Shown in pieces: positions 16,383 through 25,216 of a stretch of 64,000 nucleotides of DNA. The notes beneath the pieces were generated by a model that searched no databases, was not told the DNA's origin, and saw nothing but the letters and a program-made list of their open reading frames with translations. The stretch spans positions 124,001 to 188,000 of the forward strand of contig NZ_QKYK01000004.1 in the NCBI RefSeq assembly GCF_003426815.1, written 5' to 3'. A program made the position numbers and the translations under genes. Each line of letters starts with the position of its first letter. Position 1 is the stretch's first letter. Source of the DNA: Desertimonas flava. GTDB lineage: Bacteria > Actinomycetota > Acidimicrobiia > Acidimicrobiales > Ilumatobacteraceae.

Positions 16383-17437
16383 CGCGACGTCTCTCGCGTG
16401 TCGGTACGGCGGCGGAGCACGTTGCTCAGGGTGTTCAGGGCCAGCACGGTTGCCACCAGCGCCGTTCCCGGCACGAACACCAGATGCGGGTTGTCACGGA
16501 AGCTGTCCTGGCCGGCCGCGATCATGTTCCCCCACGTCGGCTCGGGTCGCTGGATGCCGAGGCCGAGATAGCTCAGGGACGCCTCCGCCACGATGGCGCT
16601 GGCGAGCACGACCACCGCATACGCACCGACGGGCGGCACCACGCACGGGAAGATCTCGTGGGCGAGGATGCGGCGCCGCGTCGCGCCGATGACCTCGGCG
16701 GCACGTACGAAGTCGCGCTCGGCACAGGTGAGCGTGTTCAGCTTGGCGATCCGCACGTAGATCGGAACCATCAGCACGCCGAGGGCGACGGCGAGGTTGA
16801 ACATGCTCGGCGACACGATGCTCACCATCGCCAACAGCAGGATGACCGGCGGGAACGCGAGCATCACGTTCGTGACGAAGTCGATCGCGGTCTCGTACCG
16901 ACGCCGAAAGTAGCCGGCGGCGATGCCGATCGGCACACCGATCACGAGGCCGAGCGCGACCGCTCCGAAGCCGACGGTGAGTGAGACGCGCGCGCCGTAC
17001 ACGACTCCACCGAGCATGTCGAGGGCGGCTCGGTCGGTACCCAGCGGATGTGACGACAACAGGTCGGGCCGGAGCAAGATCGGGTCGGCCAGAGTCTTCG
17101 ACGGCTCGCGTGCTTCGCGGAGCGGGAGCACGTCGGCGAATATCGCCGCGCCGGCCACGAGGGACAGCCAACCCAGGCTCAACCAGAGCCCGAGCTGCTG
17201 GCCGCTCCAGCGGTGACGCAGCAGGCGCCATGCGGCGACGCCGGTGACGGCGAGCGAGACGACGGTGACGCCGACGCGACCTCCGCCGGCGACTCCGAGC
17301 CAGGAGTAGCACCCCACCACAAAGCCGGCGAGGCCAGCGACGAGCAGCGCGGCGTCGACGGCGAGCGGCTCCTGTGGCCCACTCCTCCGCGCCAGCGGCG
17401 GCACGGTCCCGACAGCGACAACCATCGCCTCAACCAT
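16379..17437 (-). CDS. Oligopeptide/nickel-type ABC importer permease (DppC/OppC-like)
   Basis: 352 aa, a membrane permease of the peptide/opine/nickel uptake family. The C-terminal half is the BPD-transport module, with TM helices and the EAA loop ERDFVRAAEVIGATRRRILAHEIFP that contacts the ATPase. The N-terminal half has additional TM helices (VDAALLVAGLAGFVVGCY, VGVTVVSLAVTGVAA) before the family's usual first segment. ATG 17437 overlaps the DppB-like gene by 8 bases. The matching ATPases lie in the divergent operon at 23127-25216 and the binding protein at 18634, so the importer is built from two divergently transcribed operons. Confidence 0.9.
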   Translation of the reverse strand: MVEAMVVAVGTVPPLARRSGPQEPLAVDAALLVAGLAGFVVGCYSWLGVAGGGRVGVTVVSLAVTGVAAWRLLRHRWSGQQLGLWLSLGWLSLVAGAAIFADVLPLREAREPSKTLADPILLRPDLLSSHPLGTDRAALDMLGGVVYGARVSLTVGFGAVALGLVIGVPIGIAAGYFRRRYETAIDFVTNVMLAFPPVILLLAMVSIVSPSMFNLAVALGVLMVPIYVRIAKLNTLTCAERDFVRAAEVIGATRRRILAHEIFPCVVPPVGAYAVVVLASAIVAEASLSYLGLGIQRPEPTWGNMIAAGQDSFRDNPHLVFVPGTALVATVLALNTLSNVLRRRTDTRETSR

Positions 17438-18563
17438 CGCTGATCCTCGGGTCGATGTAGCGGGCAGCAGCGTCGACGACGGCATTCATCGCCACGTAGA
17501 AGGCCGCCACGACGAGCACCGCCCCCTGCACCATGCGGAAGTCCTTGTTCGCCACCGCGTTGACGATGAGGCTCCCCATGCCGGGAAGACCGAAGATCGT
17601 CTCGACGATAACGGCCCCGCCGAGGAGCCGACCGACGCTGACGCCAGCGATCGCGAGGAACGTCATCATCGACGGCTTTAGAACGTGGCGCCGCATGATG
17701 TAGCCGGTCGACAGGCCTCGTGACCGGGCGAAGCGCACGTAGTCTTGCTGCAACGTCGCGATCGCATCGGATCGGACCGCTGTGGTGAGCACGGGAATCT
17801 CCACCAGCGCCAGCGTCATCGCCGGGAGAGCCACTGAGCGCAGGTTCTCGAGGACTCCCCGCTCCGCGGTGAGCCGCGAGAAGCCCTGCCGGGGAAGCTG
17901 GGGCCAGAAGCGCCACAGGATGAGTGTCGCCGCAAGGACGACCGCGCCGGAAACGAGACGCGAGCGCGTCCGCGGCGCGCGGTCAGTGCGTGGACGTCGT
18001 CGCTCACGCAGCGCCGTCGCTGCGAGTCCGGCTGCGATCAGCAACCCACCGACCAGGGTCGCCGTCCGCGTACCGTCGGCGTGGAGGACGAACGCGTAGA
18101 TGAGTAACAGGCCCATCAGGAACGCCGCAATCGACACGGTGATGATGACCACTGCGTTGACGAAGGCGTCCATCGGCTCCCCTTCACGCAGAGCCGCGAG
18201 CAGGCCGAGCGGGATCGACACGAGCGTCGCGATGAGCATCGCCGCGATCGCGAGCTCGAACGTGACCGGCAACCTGGACGCGATCGCCTCGGCCACCGAT
18301 TGCTCAGGAGGCACGTAGGAGCGGCCGAGGTCGCCGGTCAGGGCGCCGCTGAGCCAGGAGATGTAGCGCTGCGGGGCCGGCTGATCGAGGTTGAGCTCGT
18401 CCCGCACGATCTCGAGCTGCTCGGGCGTGGCATTCGCGCCCAGCACGATCGCCGCAGGATCTCCGGGGACCAGGTCGATCAGGAAGAACGTCGCCAAGCT
18501 CACACCAAACAGGACGGGCACGAGCGTGAGCAACCGTCGCGAGAAGAGCCGGACGAACCTCAT
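17430..18563 (-). CDS. Oligopeptide/nickel-type ABC importer permease (DppB/OppB-like)
   Basis: 377 aa. The N terminus RLFSRRLLTLVPVLFGVSLATFFLIDLVPGDPA is the conserved OppB first helix and periplasmic motif. The EAA loop DYVRFARSRGLSTGYIMRRHVLKPS lies near 280-305. It is longer than the usual 305-340 aa because of an insert at about 165-235 containing extra hydrophobic segments and an Arg-rich loop; with the similar N-terminal addition in the partner permease, the transporter is unusually large. A 12-bp perfect hairpin lies between this gene and the binding-protein gene. Confidence 0.92.
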   Translation of the reverse strand: MRFVRLFSRRLLTLVPVLFGVSLATFFLIDLVPGDPAAIVLGANATPEQLEIVRDELNLDQPAPQRYISWLSGALTGDLGRSYVPPEQSVAEAIASRLPVTFELAIAAMLIATLVSIPLGLLAALREGEPMDAFVNAVVIITVSIAAFLMGLLLIYAFVLHADGTRTATLVGGLLIAAGLAATALRERRRPRTDRAPRTRSRLVSGAVVLAATLILWRFWPQLPRQGFSRLTAERGVLENLRSVALPAMTLALVEIPVLTTAVRSDAIATLQQDYVRFARSRGLSTGYIMRRHVLKPSMMTFLAIAGVSVGRLLGGAVIVETIFGLPGMGSLIVNAVANKDFRMVQGAVLVVAAFYVAMNAVVDAAARYIDPRISDG

Positions 18564-18587
18564 GGGAGAACGAGCATGTCAGTCCAC

Positions 18588-18617
18588 GGTGTGCCGCCCC
18601 GGAGCGGGCGGCACACC
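18588..18617 (-). terminator. Intra-operon hairpin between binding-protein and permease genes
   Basis: GGTGTGCCGCCC and GGGCGGCACACC form a perfect 12-bp stem with a 6-base loop. No T-run follows. Hairpins in this position, after the solute-binding-protein gene of an ABC operon, commonly stabilise the upstream mRNA or attenuate transcription so that more binding protein than permease is made. The Liv operon here has an analogous hairpin at 38776. Confidence 0.7.
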
Positions 18618-18633
18618 CTCGAGGCGCGCGAGC

Positions 18634-20238
18634 TCAGCTGCTCGTCGCCTGGTCGTACAGGATGATCGTGTCAGCGGTGGGCACAAGGCCGCTCACGCCC
18701 TGCGCGTAGCCCACGAAGTTCGTCGCGGCGCCGAGCACGATGTGGGGGACGGTATCGGTCCACGCCGCCTGGAGGTCGGCGAGTGCCGCCTTCTCCTCGT
18801 CGAGGGTGGCGGCGATCCGGAGCGCTGCGAGCGCGGCGTCCATGTTCGGGTCGTTGTAGCCGTAGTAGTTGCTTGCCTCGACACTGCCCAGACCCTTCAG
18901 GCCACCCCAGACGTTCGAGTCGAAGACGTTGAACCCCCAGCAGGAGATGTCGAAGTCGCCTTCGCCGACGACCTTGGTGACCATGTCGCCGATCGTCGCC
19001 GTGGTGGTCATCTCGACCGTGAACCCGACCGCTTCGAGCATCGCCGACGCGGCGAGCGCCTGCTCGCTCTGGAGCGGATCCGGCGAGCACTGGAACCGGA
19101 CGGAGCCGTCCCACTCCCCTTCGGCCTTGACCTCCTCGACGAGCGAGGCGGCGAGTTCAGGATCGTACGCAGGGCCAGGGAGGTCCTGGTAGAGCAGCGA
19201 ACCGGGCGCGATCGCGAGGCTGGTCGGGATGCCGTCACCGTCCTCGGCCCGCTCGTTGACGATGTTCACGTCGATGGCGGCCGCGATCGCTCGGCGGATG
19301 CGCACGTCTGCGGTCGGCGGGGTGCTCCCCTGCGCGCCGCTGTTGAGCGCGAACAGCCAGCCGGAGCTCACGATGTAGTCGAAGCCCTCGAGCCCATCGG
19401 ACTTCGCTTGCGCGATCACGCGGGAGTCACGGTTGATCATGACGTCGAGCTCGCCGTTCACCATTGCGTCGTAGGTCGCCTGACCACCAGAGACCGCGAT
19501 GAACCGCAGGCTCGACGGGCACACGACGCCACCCCAGTAGTCGTCGCGCGGCGTCAGCACGACCTCCTCGTTCGGAGCGAAGCGCTCGAGGTCGAACGGA
19601 CCCACGCCCGCTCCCACCGGATTGCTGACGAAGTTCTCGCCGTGCTCCTGGACGACCCGGGGATTGGTGATCATGCCGGGACCGAGGGTCAGCGCGTACG
19701 GGAACTTCGGCCACGTCTCGGACAGCGTGAACTCGACGGTGAGATCGTCGACCACCGTCATTTCGCTGATGATGGTGACGAGGCTCTTGAACGTCGACGT
19801 ACTGTCCTCGGCAAGGTGGCGCTCGATGCTCGCCTTTACATCCTGCGCGGTCAACTGGTCGCCGTTGCCGAATGTCACGCCGTTTCGGAGCACGAGCGTC
19901 CAGACCGTGAAGTCCTCGTTGGGCTCGAGCGACTCGGCGACGCGAGGCTCGAACGCCCCGGTCTCCGGGTCGAAGCGAATCAAGGTGTCATAGATCGCCG
20001 CCAACTCGGAAGCACCGAGGAGGCCGTTCGAGCCGGCGATAGTTGGATCGAGCGACTGCGTGAAACTGTACGCGCCGACCGTGATGTCACCTCCTTCTCC
20101 GACCGTGGAACACGCCCGGTCGGCCGACGCTACATCGGGAGGGCTCGTGGCGGCCGGTGCCGACCCAGGCGCCGCGAAGGCGACGAGCGCCAAGGTCAGC
20201 GGGACGGCGAGGAGATGGCGACGCGGGGTTCGGTTCAT
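18634..20238 (-). CDS. ABC importer extracellular solute-binding protein (family 5)
   Basis: 534 aa, of the DppA/OppA/NikA type. A signal peptide is visible (RTPRRH, then a hydrophobic stretch to APAAT); no lipobox cysteine is obvious. The mature part follows the family pattern: QSLDPT, RVAESLEPNEDFTVWTLVLRNGVTFGNG, DLTVEFTLSETWPKFPYAL, VGAGVGPFDLERFAPNEEVVLTPRDDYWGG and RRAIAAAIDV. ATG 20238 overlaps the upstream cupin stop (ATGA). Family 5 proteins bind peptides but also nickel-chelates, opines and sugars; in a catabolic setting with acyl-CoA enzymes, an amide- or amino-acid-conjugated substrate is possible but unproven. Confidence 0.92.
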   Translation of the reverse strand: MNRTPRRHLLAVPLTLALVAFAAPGSAPAATSPPDVASADRACSTVGEGGDITVGAYSFTQSLDPTIAGSNGLLGASELAAIYDTLIRFDPETGAFEPRVAESLEPNEDFTVWTLVLRNGVTFGNGDQLTAQDVKASIERHLAEDSTSTFKSLVTIISEMTVVDDLTVEFTLSETWPKFPYALTLGPGMITNPRVVQEHGENFVSNPVGAGVGPFDLERFAPNEEVVLTPRDDYWGGVVCPSSLRFIAVSGGQATYDAMVNGELDVMINRDSRVIAQAKSDGLEGFDYIVSSGWLFALNSGAQGSTPPTADVRIRRAIAAAIDVNIVNERAEDGDGIPTSLAIAPGSLLYQDLPGPAYDPELAASLVEEVKAEGEWDGSVRFQCSPDPLQSEQALAASAMLEAVGFTVEMTTTATIGDMVTKVVGEGDFDISCWGFNVFDSNVWGGLKGLGSVEASNYYGYNDPNMDAALAALRIAATLDEEKAALADLQAAWTDTVPHIVLGAATNFVGYAQGVSGLVPTADTIILYDQATSS

Positions 20239-20726
20239 GAGATTTCTCCAGACGTGTAGAAGGCAGGTTGGGACGAATCGCTGGTCGAGTGGTCGGGATG
20301 GGTGCTCACCACGTGGAAGACCATGCGGCACGGGCCGACGCCGTCGTTGCGCCAGGCGTGGTACGCGCCGAGTTGAACGAGGAAGTCACCCGCTCGGAGC
20401 GCCACCTCGGCCTCGTCCAGCACGAGGGTGATCTCTCCCTCGACGACGTAGCCGAGGTCGACGGTCGCGCTCACGTGACGGTCGACCTCGGAGCCGGGGC
20501 CGAACTCGATACAGACCCAGCGTGACTCGCCGGCGCCGAGGTCGAGGCCGAACTCGACGTCACCGGTCGTGTCGGCGACGCGCGGGTCGGGGACATCGTC
20601 GGCGGTGAGGCGCCAGAGCACTGTGGCGACGCTCGCGCCGAAGTCGTGGCGGGCCGGCGGTTCACCGTCCTTCACGACGTAGGACCGCGAACGTGCATCG
20701 TTCGCGGTGACGATTCTGCGCAACAC
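20235..20726 (-). CDS. Cupin-domain protein
   Basis: About 163 aa with a single cupin barrel: PGSEVDRHVSATVDLGYVVEGEITLVLDEAEVALRAGDFLVQLGAYHAWRNDG is the motif 1-motif 2 pattern. The usual motif 1 HxH is replaced by DRHV, so metal binding is uncertain. GTG 20726 or TTG 20723 was chosen because GGGGAGGGGG lies just upstream; longer frames would run through the operator at 20785. It is the first gene of the minus operon cupin-SBP-DppB-DppC-EthD-VOC and is divergent from the SDR operon. A related cupin gene stands at 32963. Proposed role: small-molecule sensing or isomerisation. Confidence 0.82.
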   Translation of the reverse strand: MLRRIVTANDARSRSYVVKDGEPPARHDFGASVATVLWRLTADDVPDPRVADTTGDVEFGLDLGAGESRWVCIEFGPGSEVDRHVSATVDLGYVVEGEITLVLDEAEVALRAGDFLVQLGAYHAWRNDGVGPCRMVFHVVSTHPDHSTSDSSQPAFYTSGEIS

Positions 20727-20784
20727 TCCCCCTCCCCGCCGCAATTGCACCAGCCGACGACGATTGGGGTTAACGTATCCGGTG

Positions 20785-20800
20785 TTGGCTGTCCAGTCAA
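20785..20800. promoter_or_regulatory. Operator-like site TTGGCTGTCCAGTCAA
   Basis: Matches the 13770 palindrome at 14 of 16 positions. It stands in the divergent promoter between the cupin/ABC operon (minus, start 20726) and the nine-gene SDR/ABC/acyl-CoA dehydrogenase operon (plus, start 20881), so one site could control the whole importer and the beta-oxidation cassette. Confidence 0.65.
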
Positions 20801-20880
20801 TCAAATGCTGATACCGGCACGAACGGGCCCGACGGGAAGAGGTCCGCAATGCTGCCGGCTAATTTTGTGGGGGTTTCGGG

Positions 20881-21627
20881 TTGAGGGAGTTCGACGGGCG
20901 AGTCGTCGTCGTTACGGGCGGCGCCCGGGGCCAGGGCGCGGCGATCGCGTCGCGGCTGGCGCGCGACGGCGCGTCCGTGGTCGTCGGCGACATCCTCGCC
21001 GACGAGGCTCGGGCGATCGTCGCCTCGATCGGCGACGCTGCGATGTTCGTGCCACTCGACGTCGGCGACGAGGACGCCTGGAGACATCTGCGAGATGCCG
21101 CCATGGAGCGCTTCGGCCACATCGACGGACTCGTCAACAACGCCGGCTTGCTCCGGCCGGGAACGATCACCGACGCCGAAGTCGGTGACCTGCGGGCCAT
21201 GATCGACGTGAACCTGCTGGGCCCAATCCTTGGTATCAAGCACATCGCCCCGGCGATCGCGGAGGCGGGCGGCGGGGCGATCGTCAACACGAGCTCCGTC
21301 GCCGGCGCTGCGGGAATCACCGGACTCACCGGCTATGCCGCGACCAAGTTTGCGATCCGGGGCGTGACGCGCGTTGCGGCGCTCGAGCTCGCCTCGGCGG
21401 CAATCCGGGTGAACTGCGTGCTCCCCGGCCGCGTCGACTCCGACATGTCCGACATCGCCGGCTCGCGCCGCGATGCGCGGGGGATCCCTCTCGGCCGCGT
21501 CGCCGAGCTCGACGACGTGGCGCGGGTCGTCACCTGGCTGCTCTCGGATGCGGCGAGCTACTGCACTGGAACCGACATCGTCGTCGACGGCGGCGTCCTG
21601 GCGGGATTCGGAGGTCGCCGCGCGTGA
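20881..21627 (+). CDS. Short-chain dehydrogenase/reductase (SDR)
   Basis: A 248-aa classical SDR: TGGARGQG (12-19), NNAG (86-89), Ser138/139, Tyr152 and Lys156, and the C-terminal CTGTDIVVDGG. Start TTG 20881 is supported by the exact fit of the N-terminal strand (FDGRVVVVTGG). It opens the nine-gene plus-strand operon; its stop overlaps the next SDR by GTGA. The GQG variant of the glycine loop is common in 20-beta-hydroxysteroid and 3-oxoacyl-like dehydrogenases. It probably oxidises a hydroxy group on the pathway intermediate. Confidence 0.92.
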   Translation: MREFDGRVVVVTGGARGQGAAIASRLARDGASVVVGDILADEARAIVASIGDAAMFVPLDVGDEDAWRHLRDAAMERFGHIDGLVNNAGLLRPGTITDAEVGDLRAMIDVNLLGPILGIKHIAPAIAEAGGGAIVNTSSVAGAAGITGLTGYAATKFAIRGVTRVAALELASAAIRVNCVLPGRVDSDMSDIAGSRRDARGIPLGRVAELDDVARVVTWLLSDAASYCTGTDIVVDGGVLAGFGGRRA

Positions 21628-22409
21628 ACGACACCAGCTCCCTCTCCATCGACTCCTTCTCCACCGACCTGACCGGACACATTGCGCTGGTCACCGGCGC
21701 GAGCTCGGGGCTCGGCTACCGATTCGCCCAGGTACTCGCGAAGCATGGCGCACAGGTCGCGATCGCGGCTCGCCGTGTCGACCGTCTCGATGAGCTAGCA
21801 TCGGTCATTCGAGGTGCCGGCGGCGAATGCCTCCCGATCGAGCTCGACGTGCGCGACGCCGACGGGCTCGCCGCGGCGGTCGATGCCATCGAGCGCGCGT
21901 ACGGTGCCGTCACGATCCTGGTGAACAACGCAGGAGTGCCCGACGCAACCTTCGCCACCCGGATGTCGGTCGAGCTCGTCGACACCGTACTCGACACCAA
22001 CGTCCGCGCCCCGTTCCTCCTGTCGTGCGAGATCGCTCGGCGTCTCATCGCTGCGAAGTTGCCGGGGCGCATCGTCAACGTGTCATCGATCGGTGCGTTC
22101 ATCTACACAGGCGTCGGCGCCGCGCTCTACTCGATCTCCAAGGCTGCGCTGAACCGCATGACCGAAGCGTTGGCTGTGGAGTGGGCCCGATTCGGGATCA
22201 ACGTGACGGCGATGGCGCCCGGAGCCGTGTCGAGCGAGATGACCGACATGATGCTCGAACGGATGCCAGGCCTCGAGGAGACGTTCCCTCGCAAGCGAGT
22301 GGGCCGGCCGAGCGACCTCGACTCGACGTTGCTGTACCTCGTCTCGCCCTCGAGCTCGTTCGTGACCGGGACCGTGATCAAGGTGGACGATGGGCAGCAG
22401 CCGCGCTGA
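21624..22409 (+). CDS. Short-chain dehydrogenase/reductase (SDR)
   Basis: 261 aa. TGASSGLG (24-31), the NADP-type ARRVDRL after strand 2 (R50/R51 favours NADP), NNAG (101-104), Ser154/155, Tyr169 and Lys173. Start is GTG 21624 overlapping the previous stop; no independent ribosome site is needed. Two SDRs in tandem with different predicted cofactor preference suggest two redox steps or an epimerisation by oxidation then reduction. The substrate is unknown. Confidence 0.92.
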   Translation: MNDTSSLSIDSFSTDLTGHIALVTGASSGLGYRFAQVLAKHGAQVAIAARRVDRLDELASVIRGAGGECLPIELDVRDADGLAAAVDAIERAYGAVTILVNNAGVPDATFATRMSVELVDTVLDTNVRAPFLLSCEIARRLIAAKLPGRIVNVSSIGAFIYTGVGAALYSISKAALNRMTEALAVEWARFGINVTAMAPGAVSSEMTDMMLERMPGLEETFPRKRVGRPSDLDSTLLYLVSPSSSFVTGTVIKVDDGQQPR

Positions 22410-22431
22410 CCGACCTGGTGGGACACCAGCG

Positions 22432-23130
22432 ATGTTCACCGTCGAGCGAATCGTGCCGGCGGCGCCGGACCCCTGCCACTGGGGGATGCTCCTGGTGCCC
22501 AACGGTCCCGCGGGTGCGCAGCCCCTGCCCGACGACGCCATGCAGGTCTACGCACGGCTGCGATGGCGGGTGCCCGTCGACGCGCTTCGCGGCCGGCGCC
22601 TGCGCGTCGCGACGTCGCGTCGGTGGGTCTCGGTCGGCCCGTCGAATACCGAGGTCGCCGACGTCGTGATCGCCCACGATGGCTACGCCGAGGTGGCGTC
22701 GGCGCTTCTTGTGAGCCGGACGATCTGCGGCGTGCCCGATCCGCCTCAGGGCGTAAGAGCGCTCCCGCCGTCGCCCGCAGTCCCCGAGGAGGTGGCCGAC
22801 GTTGACCTCACCGTCTGTCGGGCCCGGGTCACGACGTTCGCGACGGTGAGCGGGATCACTCATCCGCTCCACTGCGATCGCGAGCGCTGCCGCCGCGCCG
22901 GCTTCGCCGATCTCGTCGTGCAAGGACTGGAACTGCTCGACGACGTCGTGCGTGCGGCCGGGCCGGCCGCACACGAGTCTGCGGCGTGGTTCCGCCGCCC
23001 CGTTGTCGCAGGCGAGCGGTTGACCCTGCTCACCAGCGCAGGCAACACCTGGGCGATCCGGGCTGCCGACGGCGAGCTCGCGATGCTGGCACGGACCGAG
23101 AGCGGCACCGACAACGAGGCCAGCAGATGA
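22432..23130 (+). CDS. MaoC/FAS1-dehydratase-like double hot-dog protein
   Basis: About 232 aa. The C-terminal hot-dog carries a hydratase-2-like motif, FATVSGITHPLHCDRERCRRAGFADLVVQG, where the usual D/H catalytic pair of MaoC enzymes appears in altered form (GITHPLH, with Asp of GDxNPxH missing). The N-terminal half has a degenerate hot-dog, as in mesaconyl-CoA hydratase and HTD2-like proteins. ATG 22432 begins at MFTVERIV; ATG 22390, overlapping the SDR gene by 20 bases, is an alternative with AAGGTGG upstream. Expected role: hydration of an enoyl-CoA or related thioester step. Confidence 0.8.
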   Translation: MFTVERIVPAAPDPCHWGMLLVPNGPAGAQPLPDDAMQVYARLRWRVPVDALRGRRLRVATSRRWVSVGPSNTEVADVVIAHDGYAEVASALLVSRTICGVPDPPQGVRALPPSPAVPEEVADVDLTVCRARVTTFATVSGITHPLHCDRERCRRAGFADLVVQGLELLDDVVRAAGPAAHESAAWFRRPVVAGERLTLLTSAGNTWAIRAADGELAMLARTESGTDNEASR

Positions 23131-24212
23131 CGGCATCGAACAACGCCGGCCCGGGCCCACTGCTCGAGGTTCGCGACTACCGCACCCACTTCCGTACACG
23201 CGCGGGTGCGATCACCGCCGTCGACGGGGTCGATCTCACGATCGATCGAGGCGAGACGTTGGGAATCGTGGGCGAGTCCGGATCCGGCAAGACCGTCCTC
23301 GCCCGTTCGATCATGGGACTGCTCGACGGGCCAGGGGTGGTGCGGGACGGTTCTGTCCGGTTCAAGGGCGTCGAGCTGGTCGGCGGGCGTCGCGACGACC
23401 TCCAGCGGGTCCTCGGCACCGAGATGGCGATGATCTTCCAGGACCCGCTGACCGCTTTGAATCCGGTGGTCAGGATCGGGCGGCAGCTCACCGAGGGCTT
23501 GAGGATCCGCCTCGGGCGATCGAGCAGGCAGGCACGTGATCTCGCCGTCGAGCTCATACGGGCCGTGGGCATCTCCGAGCCGGAGCGACGACTCCAGCAA
23601 TACCCCCACGAGCTCTCCGGTGGCATGCGGCAACGGATCGTGATCGCGATCGCACTGTCGTGCGGTCCCGAGCTCCTGTTCGCCGACGAGCCCACCACCG
23701 CACTCGACGTGACCGTTCAGGCGCAGATCCTCAACCTGCTCGCCGACGAGCAGGCCAAGAGACGCATGGCGATGGTGATGATCACCCACGACCTCGGTGT
23801 AATGGCTGGCCGCAGCGACCGGATCGCGGTGATGTACGCCGGCCAGGTGGTCGAGCAGGCCCCGACACCCGAACTTTTCGCCAACGTCCGGATGCCCTAC
23901 ACCGAGGCGCTCCTCGCCGCCATCCCACGGATGGAGGGCGAGACGCACGTGCGTCTCAGGAGCATTGCCGGACGACCACCGAACCTGGGGGCGATGCCGC
24001 CTGGCTGCCGCTTCGCACCTCGCTGCCAGTATGCGAGGCACCGCTGCTCGACCGAGCCGCCACCGCTGGTGGTTGACGAGACCACGGCGCACGCCTACCG
24101 CTGCTGGTACCCCCTGGACGAGCCGCAGCGCCGTGACGGCGCCAGCGCAGCCGGCCTCGGTGCCGGGGGTGCCGTCGCCGGACGGCTCGGGCAGCCGACG
24201 GGAGCGGCATGA
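23127..24212 (+). CDS. Oligopeptide-type ABC importer ATPase (DppD/OppD-like)
   Basis: 361 aa. Walker A GESGSGKT (49-56), Q-loop FQDP (104-107), signature LSGGM (163-167), Walker B LLFADEP (183-189), and the C-terminal OppD/F extension with GCRFAPRC-x6-C cysteines, which binds an iron-sulphur cluster in some members. ATG overlaps the upstream stop (ATGA). With DppF it energises the permeases encoded at 16379-18563 in the opposite operon. The C-terminal tail past residue 340 is Gly/Ala-rich and variable. Confidence 0.95.
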   Translation: MTASNNAGPGPLLEVRDYRTHFRTRAGAITAVDGVDLTIDRGETLGIVGESGSGKTVLARSIMGLLDGPGVVRDGSVRFKGVELVGGRRDDLQRVLGTEMAMIFQDPLTALNPVVRIGRQLTEGLRIRLGRSSRQARDLAVELIRAVGISEPERRLQQYPHELSGGMRQRIVIAIALSCGPELLFADEPTTALDVTVQAQILNLLADEQAKRRMAMVMITHDLGVMAGRSDRIAVMYAGQVVEQAPTPELFANVRMPYTEALLAAIPRMEGETHVRLRSIAGRPPNLGAMPPGCRFAPRCQYARHRCSTEPPPLVVDETTAHAYRCWYPLDEPQRRDGASAAGLGAGGAVAGRLGQPTGAA

Positions 24213-25216
24213 GTCCCACGGTGCGCGCGCCCACGTTGCTCGTCGACGGCCTCACGGTGGAGTATCCGGTGCGACACGGCACGGTGCGCGCGGTCTCGGA
24301 CGTGAGCTTTGAAGTGGCTCGGGGCCAGACGCTCGGGCTCGTCGGCGAGTCGGGGTGCGGCAAGTCCACGACCGGCAAGGCGATCGTCCAAATCGTCCGG
24401 CCGACCGCCGGTCGCGTGGTGTTCGATGGTGTCGACCTCTGCGGACTGAGCGGGACGGAGCTACGCCGCGCCCGCACCGGCATCCAAATCATTTTTCAGG
24501 ACCCGATCTCGTCGCTCAATCCGATGCACACGGTGCGCGACATCGTCGCCGAGCCGCTCCACGTCTGGAGCCGTGGTACCAAGGCCCAGCGCGCCGACAT
24601 CGTCGCCGCCACACTCGAAGCCGTCGGTCTCGATCCCGCAGCGGCGATGGATCGGCGCCCGCACCAGTTCTCTGGTGGCCAGTGCCAACGCATCTCGATC
24701 GCCCGCGCATTGGTGCTCGAACCGAAGGTGCTCATCTGCGACGAGCCGGTCTCCGCGCTCGATGTGTCCGTCCAGGCGCAGATCTGCAACCTGCTCGAGG
24801 ACATGAAGGCGCGGTTCGACCTGACGATCGTCTTCATCGCACACGACCTCGCCGTCGTGCGGAACGTGAGCGATCGAGTGGCGGTGATGTACCTCGGCAA
24901 ACTCTGCGAGGTCGGGCGACCCGAGGTCCTGTACTCCTCGCCGGCTCACCACTACACCGACGCGTTACTGAAGTCGGTGCCCGTGCCCGATCCCGGGGTC
25001 GCGCCGCTGCGCAGCGGACTGGTGACCGGTGAGCCACCGTCCCCGCTCGACCCCCCGTCGGGATGCCGCTTCCGGACGCGTTGCCCACGCGCCGAGTCGA
25101 TCTGCGCCATCGAGGAGCCAGCACTCCGCTCGATCGGCGATGGCCACAGCGTCGCCTGCCATTTCCCCCTCGTCTCAGACGAATCCTCGACCCAGGACCT
25201 GACATATGCTCGCTAA
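24209..25216 (+). CDS. Oligopeptide-type ABC importer ATPase (DppF/OppF-like)
   Basis: 335 aa. Walker A GESGCGKST (46-54), FQDP (96-99), signature FSGGQ (154-158) with the OppF-type continuation CQRISIARAL, Walker B LICDEP (175-180), and the C-terminal Cys-rich extension GCRFRTRCP. The start overlaps dppD-like by ATGA. DppD/DppF heterodimers are standard in this importer class. Its last 11 bases overlap the acyl-CoA dehydrogenase at 25206, tying substrate import to breakdown in one transcript. Confidence 0.95.
   Translation: MSPTVRAPTLLVDGLTVEYPVRHGTVRAVSDVSFEVARGQTLGLVGESGCGKSTTGKAIVQIVRPTAGRVVFDGVDLCGLSGTELRRARTGIQIIFQDPISSLNPMHTVRDIVAEPLHVWSRGTKAQRADIVAATLEAVGLDPAAAMDRRPHQFSGGQCQRISIARALVLEPKVLICDEPVSALDVSVQAQICNLLEDMKARFDLTIVFIAHDLAVVRNVSDRVAVMYLGKLCEVGRPEVLYSSPAHHYTDALLKSVPVPDPGVAPLRSGLVTGEPPSPLDPPSGCRFRTRCPRAESICAIEEPALRSIGDGHSVACHFPLVSDESSTQDLTYAR

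Noticed and set aside
18391-20259. 622-codon plus-strand frame opposite the solute-binding protein
   Set aside because: Composition is Arg/Asp/His-rich with no family motif, while the minus strand encodes a clear family 5 binding protein.
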